DNA of 36,897 nucleotides from Candidatus Yanofskybacteria bacterium CG10_big_fil_rev_8_21_14_0_10_36_16 (GCA_002794035.1 PCXQ01000003.1:83451-120347), one strand, 5' to 3'. Shown: positions 1 through 9,565, counted from the first letter of the stretch. Notes: a model not told the origin generated them from the letters alone. Translations and numbers: made by a program.

Positions 1-584
1 TTGATGAAGTCGGGGTGGGGCCATTGGCGGGGCCTGTTGTGGCCTCTGCTGTTTTAATTACGCCTAAGTTTTTATTGAATAGGAGTAAAAAACTTAAAAA
101 TGTTCGTGATTCAAAAATTATACAACCGAACGAGCGGGAAGAACTTGCTGATGAACTTAAATCAAATAAAGATATTAAATTTTCGTTATCATATGTTCGA
201 CCTTCAATAATAGATAAGATAAATATTTATCAGGCCACAATACGAGCAATGCGAAGCGCAATAAATAAATTAAAAATTAGCCACAAAAAATCTATCGTGT
301 TGGTTGATGGCAAAGCAAAAATTCTGGGGCTTGATGTGGATCAAATTACTATAATAAAAGGGGATAGTAAAATTTTTTCAATTGCATGTGCATCAATTAT
401 TGCCAAAGTTACGCGTGATAAAATGATGATGCGATATGCAAAAAAATATCCGCAGTATGAATTCGAAAAACATAAAGGCTATGGCACGAAACTGCATAAT
501 TTATGCCTTAAAAAACATGGTCCATGCGAAATACACAGAAAATCGTTTGAGCCGGTAGCGAAGTTAGTAGCACATAGCAAGTAG
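1..584 (+). CDS. rnhB: Ribonuclease HII, 5'-truncated by the window edge
   Basis: Frame continues upstream of the listed start (DEVGVGPLAGPVV from nt 3); DG..., KGDSKIFSIACASIIAKVTRD and YPQYEFEKHKGYGTKLH motifs of RNase HII. Confidence 0.93.
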   Translation, partial: DEVGVGPLAGPVVASAVLITPKFLLNRSKKLKNVRDSKIIQPNEREELADELKSNKDIKFSLSYVRPSIIDKINIYQATIRAMRSAINKLKISHKKSIVLVDGKAKILGLDVDQITIIKGDSKIFSIACASIIAKVTRDKMMMRYAKKYPQYEFEKHKGYGTKLHNLCLKKHGPCEIHRKSFEPVAKLVAHSK

Positions 585-614
585 TATGCAGTAAGCAAGA
601 TATAACAAAATTGA

Positions 615-648
615 GTCGGCTTAATCTATATATTTAGCCGGCCTTTTT
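615..648 (+). terminator. Rho-independent terminator after rnhB
   Basis: gtcggcttaa...tttagccggc stem followed by ttttt. Confidence 0.7.
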
Positions 649-724
649 AATGCAAAAAAAATGTGTTAAATTCAATATATGATTAATTACGAACCAATCC
701 CGCTTACACTAAGGTTTATGCGGG

Positions 725-2266
725 ATGGCCAACTTTATGAATAAATATGATGCCATTATTGGACTTGAGATACATGCAGAATTAAAGACCAAAACCAAAA
801 TGTTTTGCGGGTCACCTAATGACCCAAACGAAAATCATCCGAATATTAATGTTTGCCCAGTTTGCATGGGTCATCCGGGCACGTTACCGGTACCAAACAA
901 AGAAGCAATTAAAAAAACCGTTATGGCCGGCTTAGCTTTGAATTGTAAAATTGCTGAATTTTCAAAATTTGACCGTAAAAATTATTTTTATCCTGACTTG
1001 CCAAAGGGTTATCAAATATCCCAGTATGATTTGCCTTTTTGTGAGAACGGCTCTCTTGAGATAAATGGAAGAGAAATTGGAATAACCAGAATCCATTTGG
1101 AAGAAGACACAGGCAAACTTTTGCATGATCCTTCTACAGGATCAGGACAAGCTTACTCTTTGGTTGATTACAATCGTGCAGGAGTGCCATTGATGGAACT
1201 TGTAACAGAACCTGATTTAAAATCAGCAGATGATGTTTATAAATTTGCTAAAGAATTGCGTTTGATTTTGCGTTATCTTGGTGTTTCAGATGCTGATATG
1301 GAAAAAGGTCAGATGAGAGTTGAGGTCAATATATCTCTTAAACCTGAAGGTTCATCAGAGTTTGGCACAAAGGTAGAAGTTAAAAACATAAACTCAATTA
1401 ATGCAGCAGCGCGGTCGGTTGAATATGAAATAAAAAGACAATCAGAGTTGCTTAACAAAGGAGAAAAAATAGTTCAGGAAACGCGAGGCTGGGATGAGAC
1501 AAAGCAGGAAACATTTAGTCAGAGAATAAAGGAGACTTCTGCTGATTATAGATATTTTCCGGAGCCAGACATACCGCCAATTACTTTAAGCAAGGATCAG
1601 ATAGAGGAAATACAACTTGGTTTGCCTGAATTACCCAAGCAAAGACGCGAAAGATTTAAAGAGCAATATGAAATAAAAGATGAGCAGGCAGAAATATTTA
1701 CTACTTCTAAACATTTAGGCGATTATTATGAAAAAGTAGCAAGTGAGCTGGATGCTTCGGCAAAAATAGAGCATTTAAAAAGCGGAACCAAAGATGAAAA
1801 TGGTCCTCCGGGAGAAGACCATTTACCTGCAAAACTGCATACGCTTTCTGCAAATTATATGATTACTGAGTTTCCGCCCCTTATGTCTGCTGTCGACAAC
1901 GAGATAGATGATCTTGAGGGATTTAAGATTGAGCCCGAAGCATTTGCTGAACTTATGGTTATGATTTTCCATAAAAAATTATCATCAACTGCAGCTAAGA
2001 CAGTGCTTAAAGAAATGGCAGAAACAGGACTACACCCCGAACATGTAGCCAAAGAAATGAATCTTTTACAGGTTTCTGATGAGGGAGAGTTGTTACTTGC
2101 AATTGAAGAAGTAATAAACAATAATAAAAATGCGGTCGAAGATTATAAAAAAGGCAAAAAAGAATCAATCAAGTTCCTTGTCGGACAAGTAATGGCCAAA
2201 ACCAGCGGTAAAGCGAATCCGCAGGTAGTTAGCAAGTTGCTTGAGGAGGAATTGAACAATGACTAG
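725..2266 (+). CDS. gatB: Asp-tRNA(Asn)/Glu-tRNA(Gln) amidotransferase subunit B (start may be ATG 737)
   Basis: YDAIIGLEIHAELKTKTKMFC, NVCPVCMGHPGTLPVPN, YSLVDYNRAGVPLMELVTEPD, C-terminal GatB/Yqey domain. Confidence 0.97.
   Translation: MANFMNKYDAIIGLEIHAELKTKTKMFCGSPNDPNENHPNINVCPVCMGHPGTLPVPNKEAIKKTVMAGLALNCKIAEFSKFDRKNYFYPDLPKGYQISQYDLPFCENGSLEINGREIGITRIHLEEDTGKLLHDPSTGSGQAYSLVDYNRAGVPLMELVTEPDLKSADDVYKFAKELRLILRYLGVSDADMEKGQMRVEVNISLKPEGSSEFGTKVEVKNINSINAAARSVEYEIKRQSELLNKGEKIVQETRGWDETKQETFSQRIKETSADYRYFPEPDIPPITLSKDQIEEIQLGLPELPKQRRERFKEQYEIKDEQAEIFTTSKHLGDYYEKVASELDASAKIEHLKSGTKDENGPPGEDHLPAKLHTLSANYMITEFPPLMSAVDNEIDDLEGFKIEPEAFAELMVMIFHKKLSSTAAKTVLKEMAETGLHPEHVAKEMNLLQVSDEGELLLAIEEVINNNKNAVEDYKKGKKESIKFLVGQVMAKTSGKANPQVVSKLLEEELNND
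1129..1152 (+). repeat. Degenerate SGQA-type dispersed repeat inside gatB
   Basis: ccttctacaggatcaggacaagct is 19/24 identical to the reverse complement of the repeat unit in miaA; adds PSTGSGQA in frame. Confidence 0.65.
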
Positions 2267-2615
2267 CATTGAAACACTTCCCGAAAAATTAGAAAAAAAA
2301 GAAGCGCCAAAATCTGTGGCGGATAGGCCAATTATTGGTGATCCGCTTAGGATAGAGATAAATAATCTGATTCAATTGAGAAATGAGATTGTCAATAAAG
2401 AAATAGGCGGTATGTACGAGGAGGGCAAAATAACACAAGAAGGAAAAGATCAATTATTGACGATGTTAGATAGTCAGATAAAAGAAAGAGAAGAACAATT
2501 AGCAAGACCTTCATTAGAAGATGACAAAGAAGTTGATAAAGTAGAAAAGATAAAAGAGATTAGAGATCAAATAGAAGCTTTGGAGAACGAACTTGTTAAA
2601 GCAGAAGCAGAGTAA
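2259..2615 (+). CDS. Hypothetical charged coiled-coil protein, overlaps gatB stop
   Basis: ORF overlapping the gatB end by 8 nt; Glu/Lys-rich heptad-like sequence. Confidence 0.7.
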   Translation: MTSIETLPEKLEKKEAPKSVADRPIIGDPLRIEINNLIQLRNEIVNKEIGGMYEEGKITQEGKDQLLTMLDSQIKEREEQLARPSLEDDKEVDKVEKIKEIRDQIEALENELVKAEAE

Positions 2616-2616
2616 T

Positions 2617-3594
2617 TTAGATATTGAGAAGCCTTTTAAGGTAATCCTCGGCTTTTGGGGGTTTGTTAAACCACTTAATGTTTCTATTGCGCTTGAACCA
2701 GGTCATCTGGCGTCGGGCGTATTTTCTTATATTTCTATATAAATTTTCAACCATTTCATCTTTGCTTATCTTGCCTCTTAAATATCTTGATATCCAGCGA
2801 TATTCAAGCCCGAAGTCATCAAGACGTTTCCAAGAAACTCCATTTGAGTGAAGATTTTTTACTTCTTTTATCATATCCTGATTTAGTCTGGAAATAAGCC
2901 TTTTGTATATTTTTTGTTCTAGCTCTGTTATAGAGGGTTTTATTCCAATTATAATTATTTTTAATTTTTTATCGTTGATTTCAAATATTTGAGTCTTTGT
3001 TTTGTTGTAATAGGCCAGTAGGTCAAATTTTGGAGCATTGCCCTTTGTTGCTATGGCTATTTCAATGGCGCGAATAAGGCGTCTTTTGTTTTTTGCTTGA
3101 ACATCTTTTGCTCTTTCAGGATCTAGTTTGTTTAATTTATTAAATAATTTTTCAATGGTTTGTTTTTCAAGACGAGCTCTCAGTTCTTTGTCTGCTTTAA
3201 TTTCAGGTATGGGCCAGTTATATATTAAAGAGTCAATCCAAAAACCTGTTCCGCCAGCTATTATGGGTAAATGATTTCTACTTATTATTTCTTCAATTTT
3301 TTTTCTGGCAAGTTTTTTGAATTTTGTAACATTAAAATCTGTCTTAGGTGAAACAACATCAAGTAAGTAGTGGGGAATGCCCCTCATTTCTTTTTTTGTT
3401 ATTTTTCCTGTCCCTATATCCATTCCACGATAAACTTGTCTTGAATCGGCTGAGATTATCTCGCCTGCTGGTTTCTGGGCTTGTCCTGAGCCTGCCGAAG
3501 TGGCTTGTCCTGAGCGAAGTCGAAGGGCAATTTCCACAGCCAAATCCGACTTTCCTGAAGCTGTAGGTCCTACTATAACTATTAATTTATCCAT
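2617..3594 (-). CDS. miaA: tRNA dimethylallyltransferase (ORF extends to 3609; start at MDKL likely)
   Basis: IVGPTASGKSDLAVEIA P-loop, ISADSRQVYRGMDIGTGK, GGTGFWIDSLIY, RQMTWFKRN. Confidence 0.96.
   Translation of the reverse strand: MDKLIVIVGPTASGKSDLAVEIALRLRSGQATSAGSGQAQKPAGEIISADSRQVYRGMDIGTGKITKKEMRGIPHYLLDVVSPKTDFNVTKFKKLARKKIEEIISRNHLPIIAGGTGFWIDSLIYNWPIPEIKADKELRARLEKQTIEKLFNKLNKLDPERAKDVQAKNKRRLIRAIEIAIATKGNAPKFDLLAYYNKTKTQIFEINDKKLKIIIIGIKPSITELEQKIYKRLISRLNQDMIKEVKNLHSNGVSWKRLDDFGLEYRWISRYLRGKISKDEMVENLYRNIRKYARRQMTWFKRNRNIKWFNKPPKAEDYLKRLLNI
3478..3527. repeat. Two adjacent SGQA-type repeat units inside miaA
   Basis: ggcttgtcctgagcctgccgaagt followed by ggcttgtcctgagcgaagtcgaaggg; share ggcttgtcctgagc; encode LRSGQATSAGSGQA on the minus strand. 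Confidence 0.85.
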
Positions 3595-3663
3595 GTTATT
3601 TTTTATCATGATAATGTAAGATAGATTATAGACAAAGTACCTTAAAAATAAAAGGAGGTAGCA

Positions 3664-4239
3664 ATGCCTTTTTTATACGGTCAGATCGACTTTATTAAAA
3701 AAAATTGGCCGTTTTTGATACCTCTGGTAATGATTTTTCTGAATGTAGAGTTAATTATAATTCCTGGTTTAATGACTTGGGGTATGGGAGGTTTTGAGCT
3801 TTTTGTTGTATCTAGTATTATAGCAACCCTTTCTCTTTTTGTTTGGCATGTTTTTTGGATGTGGTTTATTAAAAATAAAATTGAACCCTTGAGTCAAAAA
3901 GATACAATTAAAGATGACATTAAATTCGGTAGAGAAATGGCTGTAGTTCTAAGTGAGAAGGGATATTTTGATCAGGCTAAAAATTATTTTGTTAAAAAAT
4001 ATTATAAAATATTTCATCCTTCAAATCCTTTTATAAAAAAGATTAAGACAGGCGGATATATGGCTATGGCAAGTATGGTAATTTTCTTACCTTATCCTGG
4101 TGTTAGAACTAGTTTTGTTGTTTTTTGCTGTGCCACAAAATGGCAGAGGGGATTTATTTTTTTGATTTTTTGCAATATCTGCAGGATGGCTTACATTACC
4201 GGAATATGGACCCTTATCTTTTACTTTGCTTCTAAATAA
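3664..4239 (+). CDS. Hypothetical multi-spanning membrane protein
   Basis: Strong SD (aaaggaggt) before ATG; hydrophobic segments FLIPLVMIFLNVELIIIPGL, FELFVVSSIIATLSLFVWHVFW, GFIFLIFCNICRMAYITGIW. Confidence 0.75.
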   Translation: MPFLYGQIDFIKKNWPFLIPLVMIFLNVELIIIPGLMTWGMGGFELFVVSSIIATLSLFVWHVFWMWFIKNKIEPLSQKDTIKDDIKFGREMAVVLSEKGYFDQAKNYFVKKYYKIFHPSNPFIKKIKTGGYMAMASMVIFLPYPGVRTSFVVFCCATKWQRGFIFLIFCNICRMAYITGIWTLIFYFASK

Positions 4240-4267
4240 AAAACCCCGGCGTTTTATCCGGGGTTTT
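4240..4267. terminator. Bidirectional terminator between convergent genes
   Basis: aaaaccccgg cgttttat ccggggtttt, perfect 10-bp stem. Confidence 0.85.
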
Positions 4268-4269
4268 CG

Positions 4270-6012
4270 CTATTTTTTATCTTTGATCTCTTTTTTTAGT
4301 TTTTCTAAAAATTCATCCGGATCAATTTGGCCGAGATCTTCTCCTCCGCGTTTTCTGACAGCAATTTTATTTTCTTTAGCTTCTTTTTCTCCAATTATAA
4401 TGGTATAAGGAGTTTTTTGTTTTTCAGATTCGCGTATTTTTTTGCCGATAGTTTCATTTTGATCATTGAGCTCTGCCCTTATGCCGTTTTCAATAAATTT
4501 TTCATATATTTTTTTGGTGTATTCAAGTTGGCTTTCGCTAATGTTGGCTATTATTGTTTGAACAGGAGAAAGCCACAAAGGAAATGCACCTGCAAAATGT
4601 TCAATAAGATTTGCCATGTATCTTTCTATTGCTCCCATGATTGCGGCATGAATCATGGCAACTCTTTCACGTTCTCCGTTTTCATTTACACAAGACAAAT
4701 CAAACCTTTCCGGCATATTCATATCAAGTTGGATTGTGGCAACTTGCCACTCTCTGCCTATAGAATCTTTTGTTATGAAATCAATTTTTGGTCCGTAAAA
4801 TGCTGCTTCACCTTTTGCTTCCGCTGTTGTTACTCCTCGTTTTTTTGCAGCCTGTCTTAGTTGATCTTCTGCTTTTTGCCATGTTTCAGGAGTGCCAAGA
4901 TATGCTTCAAAATTATTTGGATCATGCAAAGATAATCTAACCTGCAGTTTAAAACCCGCCGCTCCATAAAATTCATCTATTATGTCCCATATTTTGTTTA
5001 CCTCTTCGTCGATTTGGCTATATCGGCAAAACACATGGGCATCATCTTGCGTTATTGATCTTACTCGAGATAGTCCGGCAAGTTCTCCGGTTTGTTCGTC
5101 TCTATAAACCTTTGTTGTGTTTGCATATCTAACCGGCATCTCTCTATAGCTATGTATTTTTCTGTCATAGATTTGTGTGTGATGAGGGCAATTCATCGGT
5201 TTTATAGCAAACTCATGCCCTTCGCGCGTGTTTACTTTGAAAAGTTCATCTTTAAATTTATCCCAGTGGCCGCTTTTCTCGTAAAGATCCTTTTTTGTAA
5301 TATGGGGGATGTCCACTCTTTGATAGCCATGTTTTTTTCTGAGTTCCCAGACAAAATTATCGAGCGAATCTCTCATTAATGCACCTTTGGGTGTAAAGAG
5401 AGGAAGGCCTGAGCCTACGAGTTCTGAAAATACAAATAAATCTAATTCAGGGCCAAGTTTTTTGTGGTCGCGTTTTTTAGCTTCCTCAACCATTTCTAAA
5501 TGTTTTTTTAGTTCATCTTTTGTTTCAAAGGCCATTCCATAAATTCTGGTTAGCATTTTGTTTTTTTCATCTCCACGCCAGTAGGCACCAGCCATGTGGG
5601 TTATTTTGAATGCGTCTGGTTTTATATTTTTTGCATTTTCAATGTGTCCGCCACGGCAAAGATCAATATATGCACCGGATTTATATAGGGTAATTTTTTC
5701 TCCCTTTTTTTCTAGATCATCAATAAGTTCTATTTTGTATGGATTGTTTTCGAATCTTTCCTTAGCTTCCTTTGCTGTAACTTCAATTTCTTCAAATTTG
5801 TCCCATGTTTTTAAAATTTCTCTCATTTTTTTCTCTATTTTTGACAAGTCATTTTCTGAAATGGGGGATTTAAAATCAAGATCATAATAAAAGCCATTTT
5901 CAATAGCAGGGCCTATGGATTGCTTTGTGTCGGGCCACAAATCTAAAATTGCTGCCGCCAGCAGGTGGGCTAATGAATGTCTTAACTTTTGTAATTTTTC
6001 GTTTTTATCCAT
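4270..6012 (-). CDS. thrS: Threonyl-tRNA synthetase, lacking the N-terminal TGS domain
   Basis: RHSLAHLLAAAIL (HxxxH editing), DLCRGGHIENA, class II motifs, NCPHHTQIY, anticodon-binding C-terminus. Confidence 0.97.
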   Translation of the reverse strand: MDKNEKLQKLRHSLAHLLAAAILDLWPDTKQSIGPAIENGFYYDLDFKSPISENDLSKIEKKMREILKTWDKFEEIEVTAKEAKERFENNPYKIELIDDLEKKGEKITLYKSGAYIDLCRGGHIENAKNIKPDAFKITHMAGAYWRGDEKNKMLTRIYGMAFETKDELKKHLEMVEEAKKRDHKKLGPELDLFVFSELVGSGLPLFTPKGALMRDSLDNFVWELRKKHGYQRVDIPHITKKDLYEKSGHWDKFKDELFKVNTREGHEFAIKPMNCPHHTQIYDRKIHSYREMPVRYANTTKVYRDEQTGELAGLSRVRSITQDDAHVFCRYSQIDEEVNKIWDIIDEFYGAAGFKLQVRLSLHDPNNFEAYLGTPETWQKAEDQLRQAAKKRGVTTAEAKGEAAFYGPKIDFITKDSIGREWQVATIQLDMNMPERFDLSCVNENGERERVAMIHAAIMGAIERYMANLIEHFAGAFPLWLSPVQTIIANISESQLEYTKKIYEKFIENGIRAELNDQNETIGKKIRESEKQKTPYTIIIGEKEAKENKIAVRKRGGEDLGQIDPDEFLEKLKKEIKDKK

Positions 6013-6018
6013 GATTTA

Positions 6019-6047
6019 ATACTATCAAAATGAATGGTTGTTAACAA
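6019..6047 (-). promoter_or_regulatory. Predicted thrS promoter, nearly leaderless
   Basis: Minus strand TTGTTA (6047-6042), 17-nt spacer, TAGTAT (6024-6019), 6 nt before ATG. Confidence 0.55.
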
Positions 6048-6103
6048 CAAATACCGTCTTTGAGCAGTATTTGTTTGTATATTTTTTAACACACAAGTTT
6101 TAA

Positions 6104-9100
6104 TTAGCTAAGGTTGGCAATCGGTCTAACTTCATCGCAAAGCAGTTTGGGCACACCGTCTCGGTCATTTACTTTGCCTTTGATTACAAGAATGCTATTT
6201 TCTTGAAATGCTTCGGGGTATTTTTCTAACACATCTGGGAAAACGACTACCTCAATTTTTGATGTCATATCTTCTATTACCGAAAACAGCATTGGTTTAC
6301 CAGTCTTTGTTATTATTTTTTGAATTCTTGTAATCAATCCGCCTATTTTTACGGGGAGGCGCCTGCTGTGTCCATTGAGGCTTTTTATACTTATGAGGTC
6401 TTTTTCAAAACTTAGTTTCATTTGGTAATCCTTTAGTGGGTGGTCTGAAATAAAAAGTCCTAGGAGTTCCTTTTCCCACATTAATCGCTCAGTTCTGCCT
6501 ACAGGATCGGCATCAACTAATCGAATGGGGGGCATGTCTGATTCAAATTCTGGAGCGTCGAATAAGCTGACTTGTTTTGATGATCTGGCCTTTCTGCTGT
6601 CTCTAGCATGGGTTAGTAATTGATCAACATTGGCTAAAAGCCTTCCTCGTTCACTGAACAGGTCCAGAGCTCCGCATCGGATTAAACTTTCTAGTGATTT
6701 TTTGTTTAGGTCTTTGCTGTCAACTCTAAACATAAAATCATCTACTGATTTATAAGGGCCGTTTTCTTTGCGTTCTTGTATTATGGCATGAACTATATTT
6801 GCACCAACGTTTTTTACCGCAGCTAAACCAAACCTAATGTCAGACATTTTTTTCTCGTCTGATCTGGAAACAACTGAAAACATTTCATCACTTTCATTTA
6901 TTTGAGGAGGAAGTACCTCAATGCCCATGCGCTGACATTCCTCTATTATTATCGCAACTTTTTCTATGTCATTAACATCAGCTGTTAGTACCGCGCACAT
7001 ATATTCTTCAGGATAGTTTGCCTTCATGTAGGCGGTTTGATAGGCGACTCGTCCATAACAAGCGGCGTGTGCTTTGTTAAATCCATATCCTTGAAACGGT
7101 TCAAACAGATCCCATATTCTTTCTGCTTCTTCCTTAGTCATGTTGCTGTGTAATTGGCATCCTTGTACGAATATCTCATGTTGTTTTGCCATTTCTGAAG
7201 GTATTTTTTTACCTACGGCTTTTCTAAATTTATCTACGTTTTCCCAGTTGTATCCTGCTAGTTCTAATGCTGTGTACAACAGGTCGTCTTGATAAACTAA
7301 AACTCCGTATGATTTTGAAAGATATTTTTCTGCTTTAGGGTGGAAATATTCAATAGGACTTTTGCCTTTTTTGCGTGCGATATATTCAGGAATGTTGTTC
7401 ATTGGGCCGGGGCGATAAAGCGCTACCATAGCGTTTATGTCGTGAACTGATGTTGGCTTAAGATCTTTAAGGTGTTTTGTCATGCCCGCGCCATTTAATT
7501 GGAAAAGACCTTCCGTTTCTCCCTTAGCTAACATTGAAAAAGTTTTTTTGTCATCAAAAGGTATTTTTTCGATATCAATATCAACCCCATGTCGTTCCTT
7601 TACTAATTTAACTGCGTTTTCAAGTATAGCCAGATTTCTAATACCAAGAAAGTCAAGCTTGGTTAACCCAACCCCATCTTCACCAACGGTGTACATATCA
7701 TATTGGGTAATAAGGTTGTCTTTTGCTCTTGGGTCAAATTGAAGCGGTACATACTCGGTTAATGGCTGGGGAGATATCACTACGCCTGCGGCGTGTACTG
7801 ATATGTGTCTTACAGTGCCTTCCAATTTTCGAGCAATATCAAGGACTTTTCTAACTTCTGGGTCACGGTCGTATATTTGTTTAAGGTCTGTTTCTATTTC
7901 CATTGCCTTGTCTATTGTCATTGGGAATCCTTGCGAGCCCACAGGTATCAAGCGTGCTATTTTATCGCCAAAATCATAGGCCTTACCCATGGCTCGCGCA
8001 ACATCTCTAACGGCTCCGCGTGCCATCATGGTTCCAAAGGTTCCTATCTGAGCAACCTTGTCTTCTCCGTATTTTTGCTTGGCATATTCAATTACTTCTT
8101 GTCGTCGGTTATCAGCAAAGTCCATATCAATATCAGGAGCCGAGGGTCTGTAAGGGTTAAGGAATCTTTCAAATGGCAATTGAAATTCTATTGGATTTAC
8201 GTTCGTAATTCCTGAAAGGTATGCGACAAGTGAACCTGCTGCTGAACCTCTTACTGTTGTATAAATTTTTGATTCACGGGCAAATCTAATAAGATCAGCA
8301 ACAACAAGAAAATAAGTAGCGTAGTTTTTGTTTTTGATTACCTCTAATTCAAATGTCCTCCGCCTTTCAATCTCTGGGTCATTATCTAAGTTTTTTTCCT
8401 TGGTACCTTTGGCAGTTAGCTCGTCTAGCATTTGGTCTGCTGTCTTACCTTCTTCTAAAGGAAAATCAGGGAAAATGAATTTTCCTAAAGTAAGTTCGAC
8501 ATTGCATTTTTCGGCTACCTTGGCCGTGTTTTCTATCGCATCTGGAATCTCGGCAAATTTTTCCTGCATTTCTTCAGGTGATGAAAGAGAAAAGTCATCT
8601 GTTTTTAATGTGAGCCTGTCTTTGTCGCTTGTTTGGTTTCCTGTTTGAACTGCAAGTAATATGTCATGAGCTTCTGCATCATCTTTGTGACAGTAGTGCG
8701 AGTCTTGAGTTGCTACCATGGGAATACCTGTTTCACGTGCCAGCTTTATAATTTGAGGAGTTACAAAATTTTGATCTTCGCTGTGTTTGTGCTGTTGAAC
8801 CTCAATGTAATAATTTTCTTCCCCAAAAATATCTCTGTATTCCAAAGCTAATTTCTTTGCCTTATCATATTGGCGCGACAAGATTGCGTTTGAGATTTGT
8901 CCTCCAAGACATCCTGATAAACAGATAAGGCCTTCTGAGTGTTCTTTTAGGAATTTCTTATCTATTCGGGGTTTGTAATAAAAACCTTCAAGGTGGGCAG
9001 CTGTAACTATTTTAATTAGGTTTTTGTATCCGGTATTATTTTTAGCAAGAAGGATGAGGTGATAATATCCTCCTTTGCTTTTTCCACTAGCCGAAGGTGT

Positions 9101-9328
9101 TTTGTCGTGCATGTTTTCTGTGATATATACTTCGCAGCCTATTATGGGTTTGATTCCGGCCTTTTTAGATTTTTGATAAAAATCTATTGCTCCGTACATA
9201 TTGCCATGATCTGTGAGCGCGATTGCATCCATGCCGGTTTCTTTTGCCCGGTTTATCATTTGTTCCGGCTTCGTTAGGCCATCCAAAAGAGAGTAGTGGC
9301 TGTGCGTGTGAAGATGAACGAATTTCAT
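6104..9328 (-). CDS. dnaE: DNA polymerase III subunit alpha (PHP + PolC/DnaE + OB fold)
   Basis: FVHLHTHSHYSLLDG PHP start, RGSAAGSLVAYLSGIT, PDIDMDFADNRR, YQDDLLYTALELAGY, C-terminal OB domain. Confidence 0.98.
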   Translation of the reverse strand: MKFVHLHTHSHYSLLDGLTKPEQMINRAKETGMDAIALTDHGNMYGAIDFYQKSKKAGIKPIIGCEVYITENMHDKTPSASGKSKGGYYHLILLAKNNTGYKNLIKIVTAAHLEGFYYKPRIDKKFLKEHSEGLICLSGCLGGQISNAILSRQYDKAKKLALEYRDIFGEENYYIEVQQHKHSEDQNFVTPQIIKLARETGIPMVATQDSHYCHKDDAEAHDILLAVQTGNQTSDKDRLTLKTDDFSLSSPEEMQEKFAEIPDAIENTAKVAEKCNVELTLGKFIFPDFPLEEGKTADQMLDELTAKGTKEKNLDNDPEIERRRTFELEVIKNKNYATYFLVVADLIRFARESKIYTTVRGSAAGSLVAYLSGITNVNPIEFQLPFERFLNPYRPSAPDIDMDFADNRRQEVIEYAKQKYGEDKVAQIGTFGTMMARGAVRDVARAMGKAYDFGDKIARLIPVGSQGFPMTIDKAMEIETDLKQIYDRDPEVRKVLDIARKLEGTVRHISVHAAGVVISPQPLTEYVPLQFDPRAKDNLITQYDMYTVGEDGVGLTKLDFLGIRNLAILENAVKLVKERHGVDIDIEKIPFDDKKTFSMLAKGETEGLFQLNGAGMTKHLKDLKPTSVHDINAMVALYRPGPMNNIPEYIARKKGKSPIEYFHPKAEKYLSKSYGVLVYQDDLLYTALELAGYNWENVDKFRKAVGKKIPSEMAKQHEIFVQGCQLHSNMTKEEAERIWDLFEPFQGYGFNKAHAACYGRVAYQTAYMKANYPEEYMCAVLTADVNDIEKVAIIIEECQRMGIEVLPPQINESDEMFSVVSRSDEKKMSDIRFGLAAVKNVGANIVHAIIQERKENGPYKSVDDFMFRVDSKDLNKKSLESLIRCGALDLFSERGRLLANVDQLLTHARDSRKARSSKQVSLFDAPEFESDMPPIRLVDADPVGRTERLMWEKELLGLFISDHPLKDYQMKLSFEKDLISIKSLNGHSRRLPVKIGGLITRIQKIITKTGKPMLFSVIEDMTSKIEVVVFPDVLEKYPEAFQENSILVIKGKVNDRDGVPKLLCDEVRPIANLS

Positions 9329-9443
9329 AACATAATTTTATCATGTAGCACCAAGACAGCCCAGCTTTGAATTTTTGTGGACAAATTAAGGCGGTGATAA
9401 GCGCGGAGAGGTGTTAAGTATAAAGGGAAATAATAAACAAGAA

Positions 9444-9465
9444 AAAAATTTCAATTGAAATTTTT
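9444..9465. repeat. 22-bp perfect AT-rich palindrome in divergent intergenic region
   Basis: aaaaatttcaattgaaattttt. Confidence 0.6.
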
Positions 9466-9565
9466 AAAAATGTAAATCCCTGCACTGAGTAAATTCTGTT
9501 TTTATTTTTTAGTTAAAAACTATTGTATTTAAATTTTTGTTGTGGTAAAATTTTTATAATTAAGT

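Noticed and set aside
3478-3527. CRISPR or phage remnant in miaA
   Set aside because: Only two adjacent short units with no spacers; in-frame dispersed repeat explains it.
3348-3566. Plus-strand ORF of 72 aa antisense to miaA
   Set aside because: Entirely inside miaA on the opposite strand; contains the repeat read in another frame.
4327-4860. 177-aa plus-strand ORF antisense to thrS, and similar ORFs over dnaE
   Set aside because: Shadow ORFs of strongly supported genes; Phe/Ser/Cys-rich translations without domains.
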